Below are positions 1 through 11,486 of a stretch of DNA of 64,000 nt, piece by piece. The DNA comes from Ilyonectria destructans. Taxonomy: Eukaryota > Ascomycota > Sordariomycetes > Hypocreales > Nectriaceae. How positions within the stretch are numbered: position 1 is the first letter of the stretch; the number at the start of each line of letters is the position of its first letter. Below the pieces are notes generated by a model, which saw only the letters and a list, made by a program, of their open reading frames with translations, made no database searches and had not been told where the DNA came from. Location of the stretch: assembly GCA_020740775.1 (NCBI GenBank), contig JAHEWK010000041.1:62001-126000 (forward strand), in the 5' to 3' direction. A program made the translations under genes and the position numbers.

Positions 1-1380
1 GACTCCTTTCCCGCCTTATCCATCACTTCCTCGTCCACGGGGTGGGGAACTTGTAGCTATTGTCAGACATATTGAAAGACTTGGTGTAATCGGAAGCTAG
101 AGCTTAGTTATGTGTTTGTTGCTTGTACGTTTTTGCAAAAGATAAAGAGAGTAACGACGTGAATCGAGTATGTGTGTGTGGGTGATGGGGGAGAAATGGG
201 AGAAAGGTTGCACACTGTCCTGTATTTAATGCTTTCGCTGCTTTGTCTCGACGATACATGGCTTCAACAATCTCGCCTTAGAGGAGGGTGCCGTATGCCC
301 AAGTTTTCATTTTTGCGCAGCTTGGTGCAGAAATCTGCCAGTAGCGACAAGGTCTCGCAGTTCGACCAGCCAGCGTGCCCATAGGGACCTTGGCACGGTT
401 TGGAAGATAGGCTTTGCAGCAAGAAGCGCATAATTAACAGAGAGTCGTCCTAGCTTTGTAATTACCTGTGAAGGGTAATGCAGCTTCTTTCATCATCGTA
501 AATGACGATTTTGCACGTCAGCTCACGTCTCAGTTCATGCGACCACGTCGCCGCCGACCAGCCTGATAGTCTCAGGGACAGCGCGATTTAATACCGGACT
601 AAAATCGCTGCAACTCATCCGAATCCACGCATTCACACGTAGTACCACATGTTAGCAGGAGCTTTAAAATGCAACGTGAGTTACTCTCCTGTGATGCAAA
701 ATCAACTTAACTCGTGCAAATGCTCAAGGCACAGCTCGGAGTGCGTACCTACGGACTTACAAGACGGCCTAGGGCTATCGACACCGCAACCTACACAATG
801 CCGCGGGGCAATATTGGTCGGCAATGGTGATGGATGCTCAAGATGAGAAGCTCCCTGCTGCATTGGCCCGGATTTACGCCCGTTCATTGCCTCATGGTCA
901 TATCGGATATCACGCCTAGACATAGAACTAACCGACTCGTGTGACTCTTAGCGTGAATGGCCGTGCAAACTTGCACGTTAGAGTCCGAGGATAATTGGAT
1001 AATGCTACTAGCTACACTAATTACTTAACTATCTATCAATTCAGCGACTCAGAGGCCTATTGCGGTTTGAGCCCGGCCCCCGTCTGACGGTGGCTGGGGG
1101 CAAAATATAGCTATAAAAGCTGCAGTAGGTAAATACGGGCTACACAGTATACAGTTAAATACATAATGAAAGATAAGTCTTCCAGTGGCAGGGAAAGTAG
1201 ATCCATCGGCCAAGGGGTAAATTAAGCTCATTGCAAACCAGGTTCCGATGTGGTAATAATGTATCTGTTGTTAGTACATCGGAAGCCGATCTTGTACCAA
1301 CTTTAATTATGTACCTCATCGCGGTGAGCCAGCAGCTGCTGGAAGGCAAGGCGTGGCTTGCGGATCATGTCGTTGCTGCT
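1..1380. other. No supported gene
   Basis: Several open frames of 60-73 codons occur on both strands, but none has a recognisable domain, signal peptide, splice pattern or coherent composition. I see no RNA gene or element end. Confidence 0.5.
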
Positions 1381-2010
1381 TTAGAGCCCGTCCCTGTCTT
1401 CAATTGGTGAATCCGAGGAATCGCTTGCTGAATCATACGTAGAACGAGAGTCGGCCTTCTCGTTATGCTCCTCAACATCGACAACTATTAGTAGCGTAGA
1501 AGGAAGGGGAGGAGGGGATGCATTGGAGTCATCGACGTTCTTGGTTTCTAACCCTTTGGATCTATCAGTTTCCTTGTCAGTCACAGTGAGAGTCTTCTTG
1601 TGGCCGGATGACTGCTTCTCAGAGGGCTTCTCCGTTTCAGGGGCCTTCTCTTCTGACTTCTTCTCTTCAGAGGATTCGACCTCAGATGACTTAACTTCAG
1701 AAGTCTTCCCTTCCATGATCTTAACTTCCGCCTCGGCTTCCTCCTCTTCTATGGCTTCAGCCTTGGCCTCGTCTTCATTCTCAGCCAGCTCCTTGGCCTC
1801 CTTCGTCGCCTTCTCTTTCGCATCCTGCGCCGCCTCCCACGCGCCGTGCCGTCGCTTTTTTTCCCTCCTTGTTCTTCTCGGTCTGCTTCTTGAGAACCTC
1901 GCGAGTCGCGTGTCTCTTATCCCGCATCTTGCGTCACCCCGTCTGACGGGAGGCAGATGCCTTCCGCTGCTCCTTTTCGTTACGTAGTTTGACTACCTTG
2001 TCCAAAGTCC
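1381..2010 (-). pseudogene. Decayed gene for a highly charged Glu/Lys/Ser protein
   Basis: Read on the minus strand, one protein-like reading can be followed from about 2010 to the stop at 1381, but it needs a TGA at about 1936 to be passed and a frame change at a run of seven A (seven T on +) near 1860. Upstream of the run the text is basic (MRDKRHATREVLKKQ); downstream it becomes Ala/Glu/Lys-rich, helical-looking (EAAQDAKEKATKEAKELAE), then Ser/Glu-rich with repeated SSE motifs, ending at IEDRDGL. The lone open segment from 1716 is only the C-terminal part. No domain is recognised; the basic-then-acidic tail resembles C-termini of some DDE transposases, but that is a guess. The homopolymer could also be a sequencing error. 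Confidence 0.45.
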
Positions 2011-2561
2011 CAGGCTTTACTGCATGAATGTTCAACCCGGTGTTAAAGAACCAATCAGCCATAGAAACGATTAATTACATGAAACAAAACAGTCAACCAC
2101 CACGCGTCAATCTGCACCTATCCAAATCACTTTCTTCCCTTTGCCTAAAGCCTTGGCACCCTATACCTACCTTGAGGAGAGCAGGAAGGCAAAGCCAGAA
2201 CAAAACAAAAAAAGACATAATGCCAGGCGTTAATTGTCGAACTAGGTCACCCCCCAACCCATGCCCTGCTGTACTGCATCGCCCAAAGAGTCCCTCCCAC
2301 GTTTTTCTTTTTGTTTTACTCCAACCGCTTCCTCCCTGTCAAGACATATAAAAGCATGGATGGGAGTCGAAAACTCATCATCTCGTCGGTAGCTAGTTAT
2401 CGGAATCCGAGCGGCCTACCCATCGACCCATGGAGCCCTGACTCGTCCCCTTGACCTGTTCGACATTGTCAATTTGTCATCAGCTTTCGTTAACGGCTCG
2501 CGTCTCTTCGCCGTTCTGATTGGGACTTGGTCCTGGTCGATTTAGCCGGTCGATCATCGTC

Positions 2562-3476
2562 TTATTCATGCCATTCTACTTGATGTATCAGGTTGCTGAT
2601 GCTCATAACCGACGGGTTCCCTTGCTGTATGTTCTGGCGGTCACTTGGTACGAGCACCTTACCTCCAAGTTCCAGAAGCGAACTATGCTGCGTTTGCTCC
2701 AAACTTGGACCCAAGGGTTGACCGTATGCACCGACAAGCTGAGTGCCTGGCGGGACGTCGCCGGAGACCGCAGACACTGGGATGAATGCCGTGGAGCTTG
2801 ATGAGACAGGTTGGAAGACGCATTCTTGGTTCGTCCGGACACAGTTATGGCACTTGCCTCCTGGAGAGCTCTCGTAACCACGGCATCGAATCTATGAAGG
2901 TTAGCAACATGAAGCAAGCGGGACCTACGGGTCACATACTTTCCGCTTTCGACAATAACGACAGGCAATCGACGTACGTTGCCTGGGAGCTGCCTGGGTT
3001 AAGTGAGGCGCTGTACCAAGCCCCCCAGGAGGGTACCCGTTGATGTCGTTGGCGAGGTGGACGTTGTAGTTACGATAGCTGTTCGGGGGCGGGTGACCCT
3101 GAGGCGGATGTCCCCGATAAGCGTGGTAGGGCCCCGATCGGTACGGCTCGTAGCCGTATCCGGGCCGAGGAGGATGGCGGCCGTCGTAGCCGCCCCGCTG
3201 GTCCGGTCGTGGGTAAGCTGGAGATCGAGGGTCAGTCTGAGTCTGGGGCAGTAGAAGGGATGGAGATTGCACCCCTGGGGGCTGGGCTTGTTGACCTGGA
3301 TGTGGATAGCCGTTGACGACATTTGGCGAAGCATAGCATAGGTTGGGAGGATAGCCGTATCCTGGGGTAGGGGGCAGTGGGCAATTGCCGGAGCCGTCGA
3401 TGGGAGGGAGGGGGATGGGGGCGGTCATGCTTGCTAGATGGACTCGGAGAGCGTTTTCCAAGGGATTTGGGGGCAC
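2562..3476 (-). CDS. Zn2Cys6 (zinc cluster) transcription factor, short form
   Basis: Two exons: 3476..2940 and 2891..2562, with a 48-nt intron (donor GTATGT, acceptor CATAG) placed inside the zinc cluster, giving 288 residues. Residues 1-160 are rich in Pro, Tyr and Gly, an activation-type or disordered tail. The cluster begins at about residue 172 as CRYCRKRKIRC, followed by KCHNCVRTNQEC, i.e. Cys-x2-Cys-x6-Cys then Cys-x2-Cys-x6-Cys, the binuclear zinc DNA-binding domain. After it comes a GAYGQPL-type segment. Splicing is required to keep the third cysteine, which supports the model. Most zinc cluster regulators are 500-900 residues with a fungal_trans domain; here the frame stops about 80 residues after the cluster, so either the protein is a short type or the 3' part is lost or spliced differently. 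An alternative start is MTAPIPL about 16 residues in. The target genes cannot be read from context. Confidence 0.8.
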
Positions 3477-4489
3477 TGGCGTCGGTTCTGGTTCTTTGCG
3501 GCAGCGACAGTGCGGATGATGCTCCCTTGATAGACCTTGGTTACACTACGTCAATGCGCGAGAGTGGCCACTGACTGGTAGATGTCCAGGGTCTTTAAAT
3601 GATGTGAAACTAGAGGGTAGAGATGGATTGCTTTGGAGGAGTGTTGAGAGAGCGAAGTTTGAGGGGATAAAAAACCTATTAAATACGGGAGGCGTGTGGA
3701 AGGTTACAGTGAATGACAGGCACGACGATCCGTTGTCGTGCCGTTCCGTGCTCAGGGGGCCGACTAGCATAGACCTGCTCAGGGGGGGAACGCGGCGAAC
3801 CATGGGATAAGCCTCGGACACCTTAAAATAGATCGTAACTCAACTATCTTGGTTCTCCATTGCCATGTACGAGTAGGATTAAATGGCGCACTGTATCTGA
3901 CATTTATTGGATGGTTTCCGTGGTAAGAACCCCTGGCAATCACAGCACGAGCCTTGGGGTGCCCTCGTTCGGCAAGGCACACTGTTGCCCTGGATCAGTA
4001 CAGTACCACTACTCCTTGTAGCTATTAATCCGTGCCTGGAAAATAAAGTTGCGGGCAGTGAGTTAAATTGAGGTAAGGAGGAGACAAGGTCAAAGCTCGT
4101 AACGGGTGACCCCTTGCTAACCTCAAAGCCTGATTTTGACGGAGGCACTCGGAGTCTCAACCAGGCTAACCAGTGGTGTTCAGGAGTTCTTGCGTTCTCG
4201 CCGGGGTAATTAGCTCCCGTCAGAACATAGAAAACATGGCGGTCGTTGCTCAGACAATTTTCCTCCCATGTCGGCAGGTTATTCAGCTCATGGATAGGTA
4301 GATGTGACGATGGAAAGATAGGAGTGGCAAATTGGTGGAGACTATAGTAAGAAACTGCGCCTCTGCAGGTCAAGGTTAAGTGCGACGTGCGGCAATGTAG
4401 GTGCCTAGGATTGAAACGAGCTCCTAGTTATTGTTTTATTTTTCCTAGAGTCGATGATCTTCGTTGTTAATCCAGCCGTCCTGAATCGT
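3477..4489. other. No supported gene
   Basis: This is the likely promoter side of the zinc cluster gene. Open frames of up to 164 codons on the minus strand (3879-4373) show no domain and mixed composition. Confidence 0.4.
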
Positions 4490-4906
4490 CTAGTAACGAA
4501 GCCCGCCCTCCCGATGAAGATGTTTGACTATTGCAGCCAAGCTTAAGTTTTCCAACCCGACAAGGTATTGGATAAAGTCCTTGTGCCTATCTACTATTCC
4601 ACTACTACCACCTTGCTTGGTATCCGTTAGCTCAGCCAACGGTGCATCCGTGAACGGGCCGTTGATGAGGCAATCCAGAAGAGCAACGAACTGCTCAACA
4701 TCGACCTCCCACATCACCATGCCCTCAATCCGCGGCGCGTTTGCGGTGATATTGTACCAGACATTCCTATTATCTACAAAAGCCTTCGCATTGGGTAGAT
4801 GTGGAATGAGTATGGCTTGACCAACTTCGTGATCAAGCAAGTCTTTTAGATCAACCTCACGCATATCACGGGGGAAGTCACCTTCAAATACGGCACTGTA
4901 CAACAA
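4490..4906 (-). CDS. Hypothetical protein, partial or single exon
   Basis: An open frame of 138 codons with soluble-protein composition and no recognised domain. The first codon of the open frame is TTG, so a start at the internal ATG at 4864 (MREVDLKDL) or an upstream exon spliced at the TACAG just before TGCCGTATT is more likely. The C-terminal half looks helical (HKDFIQYLVGLENLSLAAIVKHL). On the plus strand, an ATG at 4911 followed by a GTAAGT...AAG intron and a 60-codon exon is an alternative small gene in the adjoining space; I cannot decide between them. Confidence 0.35.
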   Translation of the reverse strand: MLYSAVFEGDFPRDMREVDLKDLLDHEVGQAILIPHLPNAKAFVDNRNVWYNITANAPRIEGMVMWEVDVEQFVALLDCLINGPFTDAPLAELTDTKQGGSSGIVDRHKDFIQYLVGLENLSLAAIVKHLHREGGLRY

Positions 4907-5939
4907 GAGAATGTACGACAGCGTAAGTACCCTCTTATCTTTTGGAACATCAACTAACGCCCTTGAAGCTCGTTATCGCTGGTTGGCCGCATTTGTTTTC
5001 AACGTATCCTGCGATCGAGGCCAAGATGAAGTATCCTTATCGTATGGGGACGCCAATAGCAGTACCCCACGCACCCCACACAATGGAGAAGTGTCTCTGC
5101 TATGGCGCCTTCTCATTGTCGGAACGGCTTCTCTGAATTGACCGAAGTAAAATTTGCGTAGCCTTCAGATACCTATAGACAATGCTAAGAGTTAGGGGCA
5201 GCGCGGAGTCCATCAGAGTCCGACGCTGGATATGTGTTGAGCTGGCCTGCGGCACTAGAGGGTGGAATGTACTATTGGCTCCCGAACGGCGTGACGAAAA
5301 ACAAGCTGAGCCTCGCTCAGAAACCGAACCGGACAACAACAGCGGGTCTTGCGATATGCATGAATATCGCCCCTCATATGGACTGCGCTGAAGCGACCAG
5401 TAACCAGTAACATCACATCATTGTGCCGAATCTATGGCACTCCATTATGTGTGATTGGACGAGATGAAACCCATCAGACTGTCTAGACGTTGCTGGCCAA
5501 TAATGGATGGCGGTTGGGGGATCATCCGGCAACAGGGTTGACTGGTGTATTTAGAGACTCCATAGTGGCCTAGGTTATGTACCACTCCGGCTCTGAAGCA
5601 CGAACGATTTATCTTATTGCTATCCTCTGGCATAGGGCGAGCCTTAAATAGCATGCGCCTTGGTTGAATATGCTCTGTACAAAATCACACCGCTTCTATG
5701 TTGGAGCTTAATTAAAGCGCCAGTATCTAGGTTGACACATGCACAAGTCCACCCTCTATGGCAAATATAAATGCCTGTATCGTGGGCTGAAGTGGCTCGC
5801 TTTAACGCTCTAGGTCGCTTTCCGCGCTAGTCGTATCGTCCTCCGTGTCTGCTCGACAGCGCCGTGTTAACTAATCCACGTTCGAGTCTGGTCAAAGAGA
5901 AGTCGTGACAGTAAAGGCGACCAAAGCGGCGGGAGTGCC
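4907..5939. other. No supported gene
   Basis: Apart from the weak plus-strand small-gene possibility at 4911-5136, there is nothing recognisable. The right end is the 3' flank of the antiporter gene. Confidence 0.4.
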
Positions 5940-7532
5940 TTAGAGACTGATATGCGCATCGCTAGGAGTGGCGTAAAAGGCTAGGGCGATGATGAAGTAG
6001 AGGCCGAGGAGCATGGCGCCCTCGAGGTAGTTGGACTTGCCATCCTGGACGGTGTAGCTAACAACGAGAACCGAAACGGCGAAGGCGACGGTTTGGACTG
6101 TAAAACATGTTAACATCGTGGGCTATGTAAAAACGCAATGTAAACTTACAGGTCTCGAAGTGGAGAGACATGTCATAGCCGTAGATCCAACTAACAATAA
6201 CAAGGAAAGGAGTAACTAGTAGAGCAATTTGGATACTGGAGCCAATGGCAACACTCATGGCCAAGTCCATCTTGTTTCGGGCCGCAACCACGACGGCAGT
6301 GACATGCTCAGCGGCGTTGCCGACAATGGGAATCAGAATCAGACCAATGAAATCCTTGCTGATGCCAGTGGTCTCAACCAACGAGTCGATGCTTCCAACG
6401 AGGTAATCAGCGCAAATGGCGACAAGGAGGGTGGTGACGACGAGGACGGCTCCGGCAGCAACGGGACCCATCACCGGCTCCTCGGGCTTGTGCTCCTCTC
6501 CAACATCCTGGTTCTCGGCATCAAACAAGTTGCTATGGGTGCGCAGTTGGAAAACGAGGTACAGGACATAGAGTAGGAGCAGGATAATGGCGGTTCCGCG
6601 GGAGAGGATGAGGACGCTATTTAGTTTGTCCTCATAGCCACTCTGGTCAAGAACGATGTACAGCTAAAGGGGAAGTTAGTCCTAGCCCCCTCAAGAATGG
6701 GAATAGATATTAAAATGACATACAGCAGCGGGGATGATAAGCGAAGCTGAGGACAGAGTCATCATCGAGCAAGTGGTCTGGGCAGTGGCGGAAGAGAAGA
6801 TTTGCTCCGTGCCATTGCCAGACTCGCCACGGTGGAGAATACTACCCAGGAGGAAGCACATCCCCATAACCAAGAGCAGGTTGGAGAGAATAGATCCCAG
6901 CATGGAGGCCTGAACAACTTCAATTTGGTTATCCTTCAGCGCAACAATGCTGACCTATTCAACAGTCAGCGTCCCATTTTCCAAATTCACACTGAGGATA
7001 GATTGTAGGCGCACAATTAATTCTACGGCATTGCCAAATGTAGCGTTGAGTAGTCCACCCAAAGTTTCGCCTAACTCGATGGAGATTTCTTCGGTCGCAA
7101 ACGACAGGACGGCGGCAAGAGGGATGATGGCGAAGAAGTTGAGAGCGAAGACGGTAAGGGGGCTCCAACCTAGCTTGCCGGCCGTGATGCCGAGAGGCAC
7201 CATGATGATGAGGAAATTGATATAGTCTACGTCGTGGGAGGACAAGGTTAGCTGTGTTCTTGGAGGGCTGCAGGCATAGAGCTGATGAGAGCTCCTGGGG
7301 TAGATAGGCATAGTTTGGGGGCAGGACAAAACGTACTGCTCAACAAGGTAATCTTTGTGATGTGCCAGATACAGGCAAGACTCCTCAAAGCGATATTTTT
7401 GTGATCAAGACCCGGAGTGCGCTTGCAATCGAAGAAGAATAAGAGGCCGCCGGTGGTTTTGTGGAGGTTCGACGGGGACCCGTTGAGGAGCGGCACAGTC
7501 TCGCCCGGCGGGTGACCAGATTCGTTCGACAT
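5940..7532 (-). CDS. vcx1: Vacuolar Ca2+/H+ antiporter (CaCA family, Vcx1 type)
   Basis: Five exons: 7532..7337, 7226..7015, 6954..6724, 6663..6150, 6097..5940; total 1311 nt, 436 residues, close to the usual length. The start is MSNESGHPPGE; the end is TPSDAHISL. The two signature alpha-repeats are clear: GNAVELIVSIVALK in the first half, and GNAAEHVTAVVVAARNK in the second, with the Glu that carries Ca2+ exchange in each. Hydrophobic segments follow each other in the typical eleven-helix pattern, split by an acidic loop (DAENQDVGEEHKPEEP). Function by family: moves Ca2+ from cytosol into the vacuole in exchange for H+, helping to end Ca2+ signals. All introns are GT...AG, 52-109 nt; the donor after the first alpha-repeat is GTGCGC, slightly unusual. 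No frameshift or missing key residue is seen; this is the best intact host gene of the left third. Confidence 0.95.
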
Positions 7533-8386
7533 TGTGCGTTGGATTGGAGGTGCGAAAGATGGACGAGACAAAGAGTGATTAAATGTACCTTGAAGACACA
7601 CAGGCGGGTGATATAAGAGGAAGAAATAACTGGAGCTGAGGAACGAAGAATAATGTAGGCCCGTCCGAGTGCCCACCATGAGCCCCGCGGGCGGTTGGCG
7701 ATCACGCTAACAGTGCAGTTGGGCACTAGGCTGAGGCACAGTCGGTCCGCGCCACGACGTAACGCTGAATTGAAACGCCACCTTCTTGCCAGGCTGACAG
7801 GGAGGCCTTTTATTCACGGCCCGATAACCTTGGTTGCCACTGGATGCCTTGTACCCGGCTTACCCAATCGTTCGCGAGATGGTTCACAAGCCCAAATAGC
7901 CCAGGATTGAGTGCTGCTACTGGAAGAATCGCGCAGATTATGAAGATACCCATAGATGCTAAGAAAGGTCCATTGAAAATGTTACAAGATTGAGTACTTC
8001 CCATTAATCAGCAACAACAGACTTTTGAAAGGTCAAAGGTGACAACATGAACACACCGCATCACACAACCACGGGAGAGATACTACGAAAGACAAATACG
8101 CTAATAAATGACCCTTGCACGCCAGTAACCAAAATACAATTCGAGAATCAAACACCCACACCTCTTAGGTGGCAGCCCACCCTCCATGAGCCTTCATTTA
8201 TGGTGGACCCGAGGCTGAGCCATGGACCAGATATTGTCCTTGTTGCCTTGTAGCTTTCGGCCTTCGGTCGAGTAGCTAGCCACCCTTTAAGTCTCGATGG
8301 ATACTATTGGCGTCCCTGCTCGCTGCCTAGTTGAAAATGATAGTAAGAACTTCTAAATTACAATGGGGGCTTGTCGTGCACCGACA
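7533..8386. other. 5' flank of vcx1, no supported gene
   Basis: Short open frames only. This stretch should hold the promoter and 5' UTR of the antiporter gene; no specific regulatory motif was identified. Confidence 0.4.
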
Positions 8387-8451
8387 CGCCGTCCCAGAAA
8401 GTATCCGTACACCATCGCCGTCCCAGAAAGTATCCGTACACCATCGCCGTC
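8387..8451 (+). repeat. Tandem direct repeat, 29-bp unit, 2.2 copies
   Basis: The unit starting CGCCGTCCCAGAAAGTATCC occurs at 8387 and again, identically, at 8416; a third partial copy of 7-9 bases begins at 8445. It lies outside any supported gene. Confidence 0.9.
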
Positions 8452-8911
8452 CCTCCCCCTTTTGATATGCAAGATCACATGTCACCAAGAGTTTGGCCGT
8501 AGTGCCTGTCAGCAGGAAGGATCTCAGTCAGGACTGGGCTGCTAGACCCCCACGTGCGGCAGCTCAATCAACATGACTCTTAATCAAGACTATGGATAGA
8601 GGAGCGGGACAGTAAAAGCGTGATTTATCCCATGAGACAGGCCGAAGCACAACAGAGTGGTGTTTGGGAACACTCTATGAGACATGTCACAACGATCCCC
8701 ATGACACTGTAGTCGAGTAGATCGCTAATTCTAGTATAACCTTGGGACCCTCAAGTGACTCCCCTGTATACACGGATACCATAATACACTTAGATAGACA
8801 GACCACGATGTTTTAGTGGTGCTACGGCAAGGTATCCAATGTCGCTCCATTTTTAGCCCCAAACTGGATCAGCTGGTGAGCAATCCGACATCAGACTTTG
8901 TCGCCGCCAAT

Positions 8912-9163
8912 CTAATGAGGACATCCATGCTTTGCTGTTTCGTCGATACGATTCGTCTCGAGGCTCCCTCCTGAAGCGTCGTTTGTTTGCTCATTTTTCA
9001 AGGGTCCCCGCTCACATTCGTTGCATGAGATCGATGGCATTGTTCTAAGTCTCCTTGCTTTCGAGACACTGTCGGCAGAGTTCACGGTCGTGTCGTCGTT
9101 GCATTCGTGATCGCGTGTTGCGGCTAGCCGGTTACCTTCAAAGGCAAAATCGGCGGCGTCCAT
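8912..9163 (-). CDS. Hypothetical small protein
   Basis: An ATG-started frame of 83 codons, hydrophilic, with five cysteines scattered and no signal peptide or known domain. A few tens of bases upstream (9186-9260) lies an imperfect direct repeat (GTAATCAACTAGACTAGATG... repeated with changes about 40 bases on). No splice sites or homology support it; it may be chance. Confidence 0.2.
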   Translation of the reverse strand: MDAADFAFEGNRLAATRDHECNDDTTVNSADSVSKARRLRTMPSISCNECERGPLKNEQTNDASGGSLETNRIDETAKHGCPH

Positions 9164-10475
9164 ATTCTTCTCCTTGTCGGCCTGTAGCGAATGTAATCAA
9201 CTAGACTAGATGGATTCAAGTTGAACGTAATCAACCAGACGAGATGAATTCAAATTGAGTGGTAAAGCCGATCTTACCTTTCAGTCGAAGTCGACCTGGC
9301 GCAGGTTCATTCACAAAGTCATCAAGAAAGCGAGTTGAAGCGACGAACCGGGGAACTATTAGTCACTGTCCGGGGGGGCTCAATACTAATTAAGTTACTA
9401 CATAATGTCGGAGACAAAGGTGGTCTCCTCCGTACTTCCTTCCTCCCATCCTTTTTCTTGTATTCGTAGGGTAATAACTCCCGGCCCGGTCGTCTCGTTG
9501 TAGCTGTACTTGCTTGCTCGCATGCGAGGAAGTCACGGGAAAGCGAGCCGCAGGAGCATGAAGTACAAGGCCACGAGAGTAACTGGGAGTGGTCCCCACC
9601 CATCCTATTTGGATGGCCGTAATCGCCGTATCACGTAGAGTAATCTCCTGTCTTTTGGTTTGTTGCCTCCTGGCTCGAGCCTGCACAGGTGTGCTCCGTA
9701 CGGAGCAGTGAAGTGAATGCTGCTGGCTGGGATCAACTAGGCCTATTTCAGTACCGCAACTGCGTTGAGTTTTAGAGGGGATGATTTTCACAAAATCCGG
9801 TATCACGGGCTTGTACAGTACTGTACGTCCATGCACCAGTTGTAAGTCATCCTTTGTCTTACTATTTCGACACTGTACAGTACAATTACCTAGAGTCTCA
9901 TTAATTAAGCATCAGCGCCCTTTATAGACCAAACCGAGGTTAGCTACTTACGCTGGGTGCACCTGGGCGGTATGTGAAATATGGCGTGGTGATCTAGTGC
10001 AGGCTTTTGTGTGCAAAGACCCCCCATTCCCCCATTTGGTGAATTCTATCCAGGAAAGAGGGATCAAGGGCTAGCTCTGCAACCAGCTGCCCGCGCTACT
10101 GCTTATCCCATTATGAATGTACAGTACAAACATAAGATATTTGTCTTCTTCTGAGATAGGACAACAAGAACAGGGGGACGGACTGAGGAGCCTATCGATA
10201 GCTTAAACCCCTGTGAGAGTCTTAGGTTTTCCTTTGACGGTGATGCAGGAGTCGCCGACCATCAAGCAGAGGAGATTCGCAAGACGGCCGATGGCCTGGA
10301 ATCCCAAATATTCACCGAGGTGGAGGATCGGCCTAACTCGGAGGGGTTTGTGAGCGCAAGAGGGTCAAAGAAAGGGGTCCAGACGAACCCCCTTGCTCTC
10401 CACTGGTCGGTCGTTGTGTCACGAGCCCTGATTCTGTTAGGCGTCTCATTGGATGTGTGTATATGCTGAGTTGCA
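9164..10475. other. No supported gene
   Basis: The long minus-strand frames at 9322-9836 overlap one another in different frames and have no protein signature. Short palindromes built on GTACAGTACTGTAC lie near 9812 and 9877. Nothing else is recognised. Confidence 0.4.
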
Positions 10476-10748
10476 TTATGATCCCCGCTCTGAGTCCCTG
10501 TACATCCTGTTGGATGATGACCCTGTATGACCAAACCTCTGATACATTGATATCCTGACCTTAGTCATAAGGGGGTATGGTAACCCCTCTTCCGGCCGAT
10601 CCGGATGACGGGCAGAACTAATCATCAACATCTTCATCACTGCTTTGATCCCTATCCACCTGATAAAATTGACCGTGACGGATCCATCAACTTCTGCAGT
10701 GATCGGCCGCAATGGCAGGGCACAAATTGTTGAAATGAGAAGATTCAA
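10476..10748 (-). repeat. Copy A of a dispersed, decayed coding-like repeat
   Basis: This segment resembles 60450-60690 in the same orientation. Shared blocks include the plus-strand strings CTCTGATACATTGATATC / CTCTGATACATCAATATC, the following CTTAGTCATA, and TGACGGATCCATCA. On the minus strand both translate to similar text (MTKVRISMYQRF here, MTKIKILMYQRI there), so a protein-coding origin is likely. No family is recognised. Confidence 0.55.
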
Positions 10749-11486
10749 GTTGCTTAATTCATACTAAATAAATAGTAGGAGAACTACTATTTATGTACAG
10801 GCACGATCTCTGTGGAGCGTTCCACCTTCTTCCACACCTTTGCCACCGACTTGGTCGCCTCACACCTGTGATCTCCAACAGCTATAGTCGACTGAGTAGA
10901 TCTTTGTAGCGCCTCGGATACTCAGTTTAGAGTCTTGCTCTATAGCTTGGAGAGCCAAGATTACCTGACTTTCATCGATTTTCTGGCGCATTGTTGGCAG
11001 TGGAGAAAACTGTGGTTAAATGTGGTAGTATGTCTAAGCACGGTGGGTGTGGCATTCGCTTGTCTGTGGCACTCGCTTATCATATACGTTAGTTAGAAGG
11101 GATGTGAGATTGAGATAAAACCCCTCATAGGAAAAGAAGGCCCGGCTGTATCCAACTATTAAAGTTAGGCTACGGCGGAATGCAAAGGAATTGATATGTT
11201 GATTGATCTGACTAGCTAAGGAAAGAGGGGAAGCCGCTGTCGGGATGTTGATCCCGAATGTCGGCTGTTGCCTTACAAATTAGGTGTAGATCGGGACGGC
11301 GGGTGAACACGGATCGTTCGGTCGGATCCACACCAACACCAACCACAACACGGCAGTCAACGTTGGGTCCTACGAGGAATTATGCTGCCCTTATCCGGCA
11401 GGCCACTTCTTCTAGATATAGTCAATAGCTTTACTGAAGCATAATCGCGGCTAAGTCGTGTATTAACTATTCTGCATGGTCGGCCC
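10749..11486. other. No supported gene
   Basis: This is the 3' flank of the nucleoside phosphorylase relic. No domain, repeat or RNA gene is recognised. Confidence 0.4.

Noticed and set aside
1523..1987. 154-codon plus-strand frame rich in Ser/Ala/Leu
   Set aside because: Antisense shadow of the Glu/Lys/Ser-rich minus-strand frame.
8387..8451. CRISPR-like or other array
   Set aside because: Only two units without spacers in a eukaryotic genome; a simple tandem duplication.
9390..9836. 148-codon minus-strand frame
   Set aside because: No signal peptide, domain or coherent composition; overlaps another equally weak frame.
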